NCBI GenBank assembly: GCA_020809705.1
Contig: CP085835.1
Span: 3,224,001-3,288,000, forward strand
Direction: 5' to 3'
Length of the DNA: 64,000 nucleotides
Source of the DNA: Calonectria ilicicola
Taxonomy: Eukaryota > Ascomycota > Sordariomycetes > Hypocreales > Nectriaceae
The number at the start of each line of letters is the position of its first letter. Positions within the stretch are counted from its first letter, which is position 1. Positions 1 through 11,463 of the stretch are shown here, in pieces. A program made the translations under genes and the position numbers. The notes below the pieces were generated by a model, which did not search any database, was not told the DNA's origin, and worked only from the letters and a program-made list of their open reading frames with translations.

Positions 1-1779
1 TAAAGAATATATTTATAAGATCTTAAAAGCTTTCTAAAATATTAAACTTTTAATTAAATTAGAAAAAAGTAAATTTTATATTTAAGAAGTAGAATTTTTA
101 GGATATATTATTAACTTTAATAAAATCTATATGGATTTAAAGAAAGTTATTATAGTAAAAGATTGGAAGGAATTTATTAATATAAAGAAAGTATAAGCCT
201 TCCTTAGATTTACTAATTATTACTAAAGATTTATTAAAGGATTTAATAAAATTGCCTTAAGTATAATAGAACTAACTAAGAAAGAAATTATCTTTTAATA
301 AGAAAATAAAGTATAATAATTATTTAAAGTTATAAGAAATACTATTTTAAAAGAACTTATTCTTATAATATTTAACCCTAATAAGCCTATAGAGCTAGAA
401 ACCAATATATCGGACTTTGCTTTAAAGGCTTAGATTGAATAATAAGATAAATAAGGAAATCTATACTTTATAGTATTCTATTTGTATAAGTTATATAGCC
501 CTAAGCTAAATTACCTTATCTATAATAAAGAATTCCTTACTATTATTAATACTTTTAGAGAATTCTAATAATATTTATTAAAAAGTAATTATAAAATTAT
601 AGTATATATTAATTATAAAAATATTACTTATTTTATAATTATTTAAAAACTTAGTAAAAGATAATTATAATATATAGAATACTTATTCAAATTTGATTAT
701 TAAATTATTTATATTAAAGGAATTGAAAATGGTTGCGCTAATGCGATCAGCCGCTAACCTAACTATAATATAGAAAAACTAAAAATATAAAAAAACTATT
801 AACCTATAATACTAATAAAGGACTAAAATAAGCTTTAATTAGCAAAATAATAATAAAAATAAAGAAAATAATTATTATTATAAGAGTAAGAGGATTATTA
901 TATATAACCAGAACCACTATTATAGAAATACTAATATAATAAGTAGAATAAGGCAATCTATTACTAAGGAAAATTGAAAAATATAATCTAATACTTCCAG
1001 GAGAAAAGAAAATAGATTACCTACAAGTACTAAAGGAATATTAAATAGAACTAATAAGGAATATTTACAAATATCCCTTATATAGCTACAAAGATATTAA
1101 TAAAACCCTTAAATAAGTCAAATAGACATTTTCCTTTAGTAAGATAAAAAGAAAGTTAAATAAATATATAAGGAATGCAGTCTATATTAACACTCTAAAA
1201 AATCAAGATATAAATCATATAGATTATTATAACCATTCTCTATTATATAATAACCATAGAATTTAATTATAATAAACTTTATTATTAATCTTCCCTTATT
1301 AATAGATCTTATTATAGGAGTATATTATAATAATATTTTTATTATTATAGATTATTTTATAAAAGTAGTATATTATCTTTCTTATAATAAAGTAATAAAA
1401 GAAGAATAATTTGCTTATTTTTTCTTTTAAAATATAATTATTATATATAAATTACTAATTAAAATTATTTTAGATAGAGGATAATTATTTATATTTAAGT
1501 TTTAGTAAAGCCTGATGTTCTTAATAAGGTTAAACTACAAGTTAAATATAGCCTTCTACCCCTAAATAAATAGGCAAATTAAATACTAAAACCAAGAAAT
1601 TAAGTAATATTTACAATATTATATTAACTATAAATAAACTAATTAAGTAAAAAAATTATCTATTATATAATTAATATATAATATATCCTATAATTATAAT
1701 ATTAAAATAATACTAGTAAAGGCTAATTTTAGCTTTATATTAGACACTTACCAAGCCCTTTTAAAAAATATAATTCAAA

Positions 1780-1919
1780 TGTAAGGATCCGTACTTCCCA
1801 TTACGTCAATTAGCCCGTCAGGCCAAAAGATAAGTCAATAATCGCAATGCTTGCAATTACAGGTACGGATAACAGCTATTAAATAGGGTCTCGTGCGCCC
1901 AGTTGCACAGGTCGTAACA
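1780..1919. repeat. Left 140-bp terminal repeat of the TRIM-like element
   Basis: Identical by eye to 2134-2273. Identity of the two repeats implies recent insertion. Confidence 0.85.
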
Positions 1920-2133
1920 CGATGTCTCCCCTCAATGGGCATGCCCTCAGGCCCTATTGCCTCTCATTGGTTCACTGCGCTGATAAGGATAACCAAGCCT
2001 TATCATCTTGCGCCACACATAGCTGCCTTACCCCAACTAGCCACAGCGGGGCCTAGTTTGAGCCAGCGTTGAATTCCTTGTCAAAGCATGTGACCCTGGA
2101 ATCGAACTTATGACCCACAGTATGCGATTATCG

Positions 2134-2273
2134 TGTAAGGATCCGTACTTCCCATTACGTCAATTAGCCCGTCAGGCCAAAAGATAAGTCAATAATCGCA
2201 ATGCTTGCAATTACAGGTACGGATAACAGCTATTAAATAGGGTCTCGTGCGCCCAGTTGCACAGGTCGTAACA
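2134..2273. repeat. Right 140-bp terminal repeat of the TRIM-like element
   Basis: Second copy of the repeat at 1780-1919. The outer-element sequence resumes directly after it with CAAATAAAAGC, matching TAAAAGC at the empty site in the other Gypsy copy. Confidence 0.85.
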
Positions 2274-2625
2274 CAAATAAAAGCTATAATCAAGTCAAAT
2301 AATCTAAGAAAATTATATAAAGAAATAAAAATAGAATTTAAGTTCATTTATAATATAATAAAAAGATATTATAACCTTAAAAGACTAAAAGAACTAACCT
2401 TTTTAGAGGAAGATATAGTCTACCTAATAATAAAAAATCTTATAATAAAAAGATAAAACAAAAAAATCAACTTTATATAGATTAGGCTATACCCAATTAA
2501 AAGAAAAATATCAAAAAACAACTACAAACTTGATCTCCTAGATAACATTAAGGTCCACCCTATCTTCCATATCTTACTATTAGAACTAGGCGAGGGTATC
2601 TAGGTGAACATAGGACCTAAGTATA

Positions 2626-3024
2626 TGTTATGACCCAAACACCCAAAGGCGGTAACCACGGGCAGAACCCCAACCAATCACAACAAAACTACCCTGGACC
2701 CACATAACCAGCCAATAAGAGTAAAGTCGAACGGCCCCCGTTCGACATCACTGAGGATCGCAACGAACATTGTTAAACTAACCCCATTTGATTATCCTAA
2801 CAATAGAACCTTAGATATAGTAGTATATAGACGGATTAGGTCCTACTGTAAGGAATAGAATTGATTAGCTTTTAATATAATTTGGTTACCTTAATTGTGA
2901 TTGATTATTACTTAATGTAATACTTTTATTGTTTTATTTATTATAATGCATCTAATTATCCTGTTAACAATAAACCCTTTGTTCTGATTGGTTTATTAAG
3001 TTGGGAATTGACCAGACTGTTATA
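2626..3024 (+). repeat. Solo LTR (399 bp) with perfect 5-bp target duplication
   Basis: The sequence starts TGTTATGACCC and ends CTGTTATA, flanked by GTATA at 2621-2625 and 3025-3029. Removing it and one GTATA restores the sequence seen without insertion near 9256-9272. It has the same length as the LTR at 10773-11171 and shares its 3' half with the LTRs at 3608 and 10113. It is much less RIP-mutated than the 10773 copy, so it is younger. It probably arose by recombination between the LTRs of a full insertion. Confidence 0.9.
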
Positions 3025-3607
3025 GTATAAACTACAAATAGAAAACCTAGAAGATCAGTAGGAAGTTAAAAAAATCCTATAAAGAAGAGAAGAGGATAGA
3101 AAATTTGAAATTAAATGGAAAGGTTATAAAGAAATAATCTAGGAATCTACTAAATATCTTATATATTACTTAAAGATACTAGAAGTATTTCTCCAGAATT
3201 AATATAAAGGAAATTAGGCAAACCGCTTCAATCAATAACCTTATAATCCTTAAATAATTATATCTTTAATAACACTAATACCTTAGCATGCTCCTTTTCT
3301 TCTAATTCATTTAAATCCTTATAATCTTAAGAAATTATCTCTTTTACCTTCTTATATAAATAATGCTTTTAAATATATAAGTATTATAATCAAGCTAGAG
3401 CACTTATTAAATCTACCTTAGCCTTCTCTTTTTCCTTATTAATCTAATCTTTTTTATAAGAAACCTACTTAATTAAGAAGAAAATAAGTATATAAAAGTA
3501 AAAAAAAGAATATACTTATAAATCTAAGTAGAAATACCTCTAAAATTATAACTAGAATACTTATTCCTTATATAAAATTTATAATAACTTTTTCCTTTAG
3601 CTATAAT

Positions 3608-4003
3608 TGTTATGACCCATGACACGCCTAGGCGGTCAAACAAGGCAGAAACGATGCTCACCTACCCTATAGCCCCACACCAACTAATAAGGAAGCGCTT
3701 ATAAGCAATCACTTATAGCATTAGTAATCACTTTATAATTACCACCTTAATCACTAACATATTAAATAGAACCAATATAATAAGCGCCTACTAAGTAATA
3801 GTATATAGATAGATTAAAATCCACCCTTATAACTAATATTAATTAACTTTTAATATAATTTGATTACCTTAATTACAATTAACTATTACCTAATATAATA
3901 CTTTCATTACTCTATTTTACTATAATACACCTAATTATCCTACCAATAATAAATCCTTTATTTTAATTAATTTATTAAATTAGGAATTAACCAAACCATT
4001 ATA
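3608..4003 (+). repeat. 5' LTR of the full-length Gypsy element
   Basis: 396 bp, starting TGTTATGACCC and ending CCATTATA. It pairs with the 3' LTR at 10113-10508, with transition differences between them. A primer-binding site just downstream could not be recognised, probably because of RIP. Confidence 0.88.
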
Positions 4004-4084
4004 TATTAAAAGCTTTTATTTAATTAATTATTTATATTAACAATTAAGTAATAATAATATCTAAAAAGAACCTCACCACTATTA

Positions 4085-5170
4085 CTCCCCTAATAATACT
4101 AAGTTAATTATAGAACTACAGTAGATCAAGAAGAAACTCATAAATACACAAGTATAATTTAAAGTAAAAAAAGCTAGAACTACTATAATTAAAGGAAATA
4201 AGGGTAAAGATATTAATAAAATTCTAAGATCCCTGGTCCTAAAGCCCTTTTAAAAAAGACTACCAATATAGTCCTCTTCCTTACCTAAATAAAAGAATAC
4301 TTTTACTTTTTCTTAATACAACTTATAATCCCTAAAGCTCAGGTATTATATACTAAAACCCTCCTCCAAGAGGATATAAGAGTATAGTTTAAATCTATTA
4401 TAAGAGACTATCTGGAAAATAAAGATAATACTAATTAAAATAAAAAAACCTAAAAGATTTTTAAAAATTAAGAATATTTTAAAATTATTATTAAAGATAA
4501 TTTTAATATAATTAATATAGAATAATAAGCTATAAATTAATTATATAAACTTAAATAAATAAAATCCTATAGCTAGTATTCAGCCAAGTTTAAAAGAATT
4601 ATAGCACAAATAGCCTAAAATAATAATACATTAATAGAACTCTATTATAAAGGCTTAAAGAATAAAGTTAAGAATAAAATCTATAAAGAAGACTGGTTAA
4701 AGAAACTTTTAAAGTATATTAAAAGTACTATTAAAATTAATAAAAAATAATTTAACTAATACAAAGAATATACCTAAAATAACAAAAACCTATATATCCT
4801 AAATAAAGGAAAAATCTAAAATAAGTAATAAAGTATTATATATAGGATTTATTTAAGATTAATAAAACTTAGCGCCACCTAAGGGTATAATAAAAATAAG
4901 ATTACCTACTTTAATTATAGAAAGAAAGGATATAAATCTTTTAAATATTACTCCTTAAAAATAGAAAATCAATTTAAACCTATACTAAAAGGACAGAAAC
5001 AATTTAACACTATAAAAACTCAATAGACCCTAATATTAAAAGAAAAAAGAATATCATAAAAAAAATTATTCTTACTATTATTAAAAAATATAAACTAACC
5101 ACCATAATTAAATAATATATAAAAGATTATAAATTATATAAAATAAAACTTACCCTATAATAAGAAATTA
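4085..5170 (+). pseudogene. gag relic with destroyed zinc knuckle
   Basis: A broken frame in the gag position. Around 4560-4720 it reads like a retrotransposon Gag core (SYSQYSAKFKRIIAQ and LYYKGLKNKVK). At 4907-4948 the spacing of a CX2CX4HX4C zinc knuckle is kept exactly, but all four metal ligands are Tyr codons, each one RIP-type transition from Cys or His. Stops elsewhere. Boundaries are approximate. Confidence 0.7.
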
Positions 5171-5499
5171 ATAAAACTATCTAAAAAGCATAATCAACCT
5201 AATAAGAAGGCCAGTCTTACCTTTCTCACAAATAGTTAAAATGAGCCAAGAAGATAGAAATCCCTATATCCATCCTAAATATATATATTAACAAAGCACT
5301 AGCATAGTAGGATACCTACACTTATAATAAAAACAGAAATAGAAAATAAATAACTAATATTAAAAAAATAGCCTAATAAGTTAAGAAACCCTTATAGAAT
5401 AAAGACAAAGTCTTCCTACTTATACAAAGTAAATAGCAACCAAAAAACCACAATCCCTAATCTATCTAATATAAAAAGAATAACCCTAAACTAAATATA

Positions 5500-8400
5500 A
5501 TATATAAAGAATATAAGAATATCTTATAAATAAGCTATTACAATTATAATTACCTTTAATATATAGAATAAAAATAGTATATAGTATACTTTCCTATTAA
5601 GGTAGAAGATATAATTATTTACTATATTTATAAGAGATACTTCAACCAATACAAAATAATAGGAAGAAACCCCTACTACTAGTTTACTATATTAGAACTA
5701 AGTAAGCCTAAGTTCCCCAATTATAGCAAGCTACCCTAAAATAAATATTAAGACCCCAAATATAATATCTATATAATAGATAAAGTAATAGCTTAATACT
5801 AAACTAAACTAAAAAATAAGTAAAGCCCCCTGTAGAAGAGCAACAGGAGCGGCTAGAGCAATAACCCCCGAAATTGCTAAAAGAACTCCCTAAAAAAGCT
5901 CTATACTCTATAACTAAAGAGTAATCTTAATAATAATTAGAAATAAAAGTAAGGATTAAAAGGAAGTAGTATAATGCTATAGTGAATAGTAGAATTAAAT
6001 AAAACTATATAAATCCTTAAATAATTAATAAACTTTAGCTATTATAAATAATAAAAGTTAACTTATATAAGATTATTAATATAAAAAGAATACCCTTTAA
6101 ATATAATAATAATATTATAAATAAAAAAATTAATTATTTAAAAGTTTTTATTAAAAGAAAAAATTAAAAAATAATTTTTAATATTATTAATATTAGATAG
6201 TATAATCTAGTTTTAAGGTACCTATAATTATACTAATATAACCTTAATATCTATTAATATATTAGCTAAGTGCAAATACCTAAGGAATATAATATAGCTA
6301 ATAATATTTTTATAAAATATAATAAAAGATCTTAAACTCCTAGCCTTAACTAAGTAAAAGATATAAGTAAAGGAGAATCTTTATTACTTAAAGAAATAAA
6401 ATATAAATATAAGAATAATTAAAAAAGATAAAGATAATAAATAATTATTTACCTTAGAAAATAATTTTAATAAATTAATAAAAACTTTAAAGAAATAAAA
6501 GTAAAAGTAAAAACAGATAGATTGCATAATATACCCCCATAGTACCAAATCTATAAAAAGCTCTTCATAAAAGAACTAGATACTAGACTACCTAAGTTTA
6601 GCTAGTAGGATTACAAAATCATCCTTAAAAACAGATCCAACACCTAATTTTACTCTATTTATAATCTTAATTAAATCAAGCTTAATACCTTAAAAAATAT
6701 ATTTAAAATATACTTAAAAAAAGATATATTTATATTTTAAACTCCAAAGCTAGTTATCCTATTATATTTATACCTAAGAAAAACAAAAAGCTATACCTTA
6801 TTATAAACTACTAATAGCTTAATAATATTACTATTAAAAATCACATTTTACTACTATTAATTAATAAAATAAAAAATTACCTTTATAAAGCTAATATCTT
6901 TATTATACTAGATCTTAAAAGAATATATAATCTTATTTATATTAAAGAAAAATATAAATAAAAAACCACTTTTTAAATAAAATTTAAATTATTTAAATAC
7001 TTAATTATACCTTTTAAACTTATAAATATACCAATATTATTCTAACAAATAATAACTAATATATTACAAGAATACTTAAATATCTTTATTATTTATTACC
7101 TAAACAATATTTTTATTTTCTTTAAAAATAAAAAAATATAAAAAATACATTCATAAGATCTTAAAAGCCCTCCAAGATACCAAACTCCTAATTAAATTAG
7201 AAAAAGTAAGTTCCATACCTAAGAAGTAGAATTTCTAGGATATATTATTAGCCCTAATAAAATTCATATAGACCTAAAGAAAGTCATTGTAGTAAAAGAT
7301 TAGAAAGAACCTATTAATATAAAGAAAGTATAAGCTTTCCTTGGATTTACTAACTATTACTAAAAATTTATTAAAGGATTTAATAAAATTACCTTAGGTA
7401 TAATAGAACTAATTAAAAAAGGAATTATCTTTTAATAGGAAAATAAAGTATAACAATTATTTAAAGCTATAAGAAATACTATTTTAGAAGAACCTATTCT
7501 TATAATATTCAACCCTAATAAGCTTATAGAGCTAGAAACCGATATATCAGACTTCACCTTAGAGGCTTAGATTGGATAATAAGATAAATAAGGAAACCTA
7601 CATCCTATAGTATTCTACTTATATAAGCTATACAGCCCTAAGCTAAACTACTCTATCTATAATAAAGAATTTCTTACTATTATTAATACTTTTAAAGAAT
7701 TCTAATAATACCTTTTAAAAAGTAATCACAAAATCACAGTATATACTAATTATAAAAATATTACTTACTTCACAATTACTTAAAAACTTAGTAAAAAATA
7801 ACTATAATATATAGAATATCTATCCAAATTTAACTACTAAATTATCTATATTAAAGAAACTAAAAACAACTACGCCAATACAATCAGCCGCCAACCCAAC
7901 TACAATATAAAAAAACCAAAAATATAGGAAAAACTATTAATCTACAATAACAATAAAGGACTAAAATAAGCCTTAATTAATAGAATAATAATAAAAACAA
8001 AGAAAATAATCATTACTATAAAAGTAAAAGAATTACCATATACAACTAAAACCACTACTATAGAAATACTAATATAACAAGTGGAATAAGGCAATCCACT
8101 ATTAAAAAAAATCAAAGAATATAATCTAGCACTTCTAGAAGAAGAAAAAATAAATTACTTATAAGTACTAAAGGAATATTAAATAAAGTTAATAAAGGAT
8201 ATTTACAAATATCCCTTATATAGCTATAAAAATATTAATAAAACCCTTAAATAAATCAAACAAATATTTTCCTTTAGTAAAATAAAAAAGAAAGTCAAAC
8301 AAGTATATAAGAAATACAGCCTATACTAACATTCTAAAAAACCAAGATATAAACCATATAGATTATTATAACCATCCCCTATCACATAATAACCATAAAA

Positions 8401-9435
8401 CTTAATCATAATAGACTTCATTATCAACCTTCTTTTATTAGTAGACCTTACTATAGGAATATATTATAATAGTATTTTCATTATTATTAATTATTTTACA
8501 AAAGTAATATATTACCTCCCTTATAATAAAACAATAAAAGAAGAACAATTTACCTACCTTTTCTTTTAATATATAATCGCTATATATAGCCTACCAATTA
8601 AAATTATATTAGATAGAGAATAACTATTTGTATTTAAGTTTTAATAAAGCCTAATATTCTTAATAAGGTTAAACTATAAATTAAGTATAATCTTTTACCC
8701 TTAAATAAATAGATAAATTAAACACTAAAATTAGGAAATTAAGTAATATTTATAATATTATATTAATTATAAGTAAATTAATTAAATAAAAAAATTACCT
8801 ATTATATAATTAGTATATAATATATTTTATAATTATAATATTAAAATAATACTAATAAAAGCTAATTTTAGCTTTATACTAAACACTTACTAAGCCCCTT
8901 AGAAAGTATAATTTAAGTAAAAGCAATAATTAAGTTAAATAATCTAAGAAAATTATATAAAGAAATAAAAATAGAACTTAAGTTTATCTATAATATTATA
9001 AAAAGATATTATAATCTTAAAAAATTAAAAAAATTAATCTTTTTAAAAGGAGATATAGTCTATTTAGTAATAAAAAATCTTATAATAAAAAAACAAAATA
9101 AAAAAATCAACTTCATATAGATTAGGCTATACCTAATTAAAAGAAAAATATTAAAAAACAACTACAAACTTAACCTCCTAGATAACATTAAGGTTCACCC
9201 TATCTTCCATATCTCACTACTAGAACCTAGCAATAGTATCCAGGTAAACACAAGACCTAAATACAAACTACAAATAAAAAACCTAGAAGACTAATAGAAA
9301 GTTAAGAAAATACTATAAAAAAAAAAGAAAGATAAAAAATTCAAAATTAAATAAAAAGGTTATAAAGAAATAATCTAAGAACCTACCAAATATTTTATAT
9401 ATTATTTAAAGATACTAGAAGTATTCCTAAAGATA
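5500..9435 (+). pseudogene. pol relic: protease, RT, RNase H, integrase, chromodomain
   Basis: Read in broken frames. RT begins near 6758 with PIIFIPKKNKKLYLIINY (consensus PVLFVPKKDGKLR). The catalytic box at 7097-7108 reads YLNN instead of YLDD. RNase H follows near 7530 (ETDISDF, consensus ETDASDF). Integrase spans about 8180-8920. The chromodomain core lies near 9330, where the Trp codon is now a stop. A weak aspartic protease motif (LDS) lies near 6190. The changes are C-to-T and G-to-A on the coding strand, as produced by RIP. Confidence 0.82.
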
Positions 9436-10112
9436 CAATACCAAGCAAACCATCAAGATCAACAGCATTCCAATCAATAACATCCACAGCCCCTAAAGAT
9501 TACACTTAAATAACAGCCTCCAACTCTACCTAATCCACATCCTCTAACTCATCTAAAGAAAAAAAACCTTAATATACTATTTCTATACCTTTTATTTTAA
9601 GCTAATATTTCTAATAATAAAAGTAGGATAAATAATTTAAAAATTCTTAAACTTTAGCCTAAATTACAAGTACCTTTACTTAAATATAAAGGAACTCCTT
9701 CTTAACCACCTTCTCCTCTATATCTAAATAATCAAACTCCTAATTTATCCAGATTATTATAAATATTAATACCTACTTATACTTATTATTTATAAAAATT
9801 ATATATATATAGCTAAAGATATCTTCAAAGTATTATATATTCTACTACAATAGGTATATTCATTATAATAATCATTAAAATCTAATAATATCTTATACTA
9901 TAAACCCTTAAAAGAACAAAAAGAACACAATATAACTTTAAAATCTATTAAATTAATAAGCTAGGCTTAAGTATTAGCACAAAGATATAGCTTAAAAGTA
10001 CTTAAATCTTAAGGTATAATTAGAAAATATTTTAAAAAATAAGAATAAGGAACTTATATATAAGGTCAACCTAATAGGCCTTAAGGACAAGACCAACAGA
10101 GAAAGGACATTA

Positions 10113-10508
10113 TATTATAACCCATAATACATCTAGGCAGTCAAATAAGGCAGAAACAATACTTACTTACCCTATAGTCCCACACCAACTAATAAGGAAG
10201 CACTTACAAGCAATTACTTATAGTATTAATAATCACCCTATAATTATTACCTTAATTACCAATATATTAGATAGAACCAATATAGTGAGCGCCTACTAGG
10301 TAATAGTATATAAATAGATTAGAATCTGCCCTTATAGCTGATATTAACCAGCTTTTAATATAATTTGGTTATCTTAATTGCAATTAACTATTACCTAATA
10401 TAATACTTCTATTGCTCTATTTTACTATAACGCGCCTAACCATCCTGCTAATAATAAACCCTTCATTCTAATTGGTTTATTAAGTTGGGAATTGACCAGA
10501 CTGTTATA
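10113..10508 (+). repeat. 3' LTR of the full-length Gypsy element
   Basis: 396 bp, starting TATTATAACCC (a RIP-altered TGTTATGACCC) and ending CTGTTATA. A purine-rich stretch just upstream (AACAGAGAAAGGA, about 10096-10108) fits a polypurine tract. Confidence 0.88.
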
Positions 10509-10772
10509 ATAATATAGAATAGCTGCCTAATATGAAAATAAGTTAAATAATAAAATATCTTAAAATCAAATTTATTAATTAATTTAGTAATATTCTTTTA
10601 ATAAGCTTTAATTATCTTAGGATAAAGAATAATTTTGGTAATATAGCCTAATATTCTATTAATATTTAAATTATAAAAAGATAAAAGAGAAAGAAATATA
10701 TAGTAGTTACAAGTGGGGAAACTAGCCTATTTACCTAGCCTTAGGATAAGACTAATAAGAGAAGGAGTATTG
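10509..10772 (+). mobile_element. Remaining 3' internal end of the outer Gypsy element
   Basis: This AT-rich stretch resumes the outer element after the nested insertion. Its last 60 bp match the pre-LTR sequence of the full-length copy (GGATAAGACTAATAAGAGAAGG against GGACAAGACCAACAGAGAAAGG, compared in parts), which includes the polypurine tract. No coding content. Confidence 0.75.
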
Positions 10773-11171
10773 TGTTATGACCCGGATATTTAAAAGCAAT
10801 AACCATAGGTAAAACCTCAATCAATCATAATAAGACTACCCTAGACCTATATAATCAACTAATAAAAGTAAAGTCAAACAGCCCTTATTTAATACCACCG
10901 AAGATTATAATAAATATTATTAAACTAACTTTATTTGACTATTATAATAATAGAATCTTAAATATAACAGTATATAGATAGATCAGATCCTATTATAAAA
11001 AATAGAACTAATTAGCTTTCAATATAACTTAATTACCTTAATTATAATTAACTATTACCTAATATAATATTTCTATTGCTCTATTTACTATAACACACTT
11101 AACCATCCTACTAACAATAAACCCTTCATTTTGATTGGTTTATTAAGTTGGGAATTAACCAGACCGTTATA
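10773..11171 (+). repeat. 3' LTR of the outer Gypsy element
   Basis: 399 bp, starting TGTTATGACCC and ending CCGTTATA. It belongs to the same LTR subfamily as the solo LTR at 2626-3024 but is more heavily RIP-mutated. Its 5' partner lies outside the window, so its target duplication cannot be checked. Confidence 0.82.
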
Positions 11172-11463
11172 ATAGTAAAAGTAGGCTTTTTCTTTAATAA
11201 ATTAAATAGCAATAAATATTCTTACAATACTATTAATATTAGCCAAATATAAATATATATTTAATTAAGCTAAACTAATAATAAAATTATAATAATATAG
11301 CCTAGCTAATAAAACCTTAAAAGCTATTAAGTATTTAAAACATTAAATAACTAACATATAATACAGCACATAATTCAAATTATCTCAATTCAATTCAATC
11401 AATTCAAATCAAAAGCCCTCAATTCAAATACAAATCCCTTCAATTCAAATGTGAAAATCCTGT
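11172..11463. other. AT-rich junction with TTCAA-rich array
   Basis: AT-rich sequence up to about 11365. It is followed at 11366-11450 by several near copies of (A)ATTCAAAT/TTCAATTCAA, an imperfect simple repeat. The array lies at the boundary between transposon DNA and normal-composition DNA, just before the truncated acyltransferase. Confidence 0.6.

Larger units (their letters stand above)
1780..2273. mobile_element. TRIM-like element with 140-bp terminal direct repeats
   Basis: Two identical 140-bp repeats (1780-1919 and 2134-2273) begin TGTAAGGATCC and end CGTAACA, so they have LTR-type TG...CA ends. They flank a 214-bp GC-rich core. The other Gypsy copy gives the empty site near 8911-8923, and a 4-5 bp target duplication (CAAA or CAAAT) fits both sides. 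The element is not RIP-mutated although everything around it is, so it inserted late or is too short to be recognised by RIP. The core encodes nothing. On the minus strand it carries AGTTCGATTCC near 2100, resembling a Pol III B box or tRNA T-arm. The best class is a terminal-repeat retrotransposon in miniature. Confidence 0.75.
1..3230 (+). pseudogene. pol relic: RNase H, integrase, chromodomain
   Basis: Remains of the polyprotein of the outer element, read by comparison with the second copy. Stops occur every few codons, mostly TAA or TAG at former Trp and Gln codons. The chromodomain keeps its Trp in the KWKGY core, whereas the second copy has lost it to a stop. The insertions at 1780-2273 and 2626-3024 split the integrase-to-chromodomain part. 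It cannot encode a protein. Confidence 0.8.
1..3607 (+). mobile_element. Outer Ty3/Gypsy chromovirus, RIP-degraded 3' part
   Basis: This is the 3' two-thirds of an LTR retrotransposon entering from the left edge. It aligns base for base with the copy starting near 7138, and nearly all differences are C/T or G/A transitions, as expected from RIP. In broken frames one can read the end of reverse transcriptase, RNase H (DFALGAQ-like motif near 410-430), integrase (about 1050-1700) and a chromodomain core FEIKWKGYKEI at 3104-3136. The element continues after the nested Gypsy insertion at 10509 and ends in the LTR at 10773-11171. Three younger insertions interrupt it. No open frame survives. The family is clear; the exact lineage is not. 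Confidence 0.9.
3608..10508 (+). mobile_element. Full-length nested Ty3/Gypsy chromovirus, RIP-inactivated
   Basis: A complete element of 6901 bp with 396-bp LTRs at both ends, flanked by a perfect ATAAT duplication (3603-3607 and 10509-10513). Gag, protease, reverse transcriptase, RNase H, integrase and chromodomain follow in the usual order. Stops and lost catalytic residues through the whole coding part show heavy RIP. It lies in the outer element, which continues on both sides. The boundaries come directly from the sequence; the family assignment comes from the pol motifs. Confidence 0.92.

Noticed and set aside
2247..2456. 69-codon open frame at the right end of the TRIM-like element
   Set aside because: It runs from the terminal repeat into RIP-mutated integrase sequence; a chance frame in AT-rich DNA.
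1..11171. CRISPR-like or centromeric interpretation of the AT-rich repeats
   Set aside because: The repeats resolve into LTR retrotransposons with target duplications and pol motifs.
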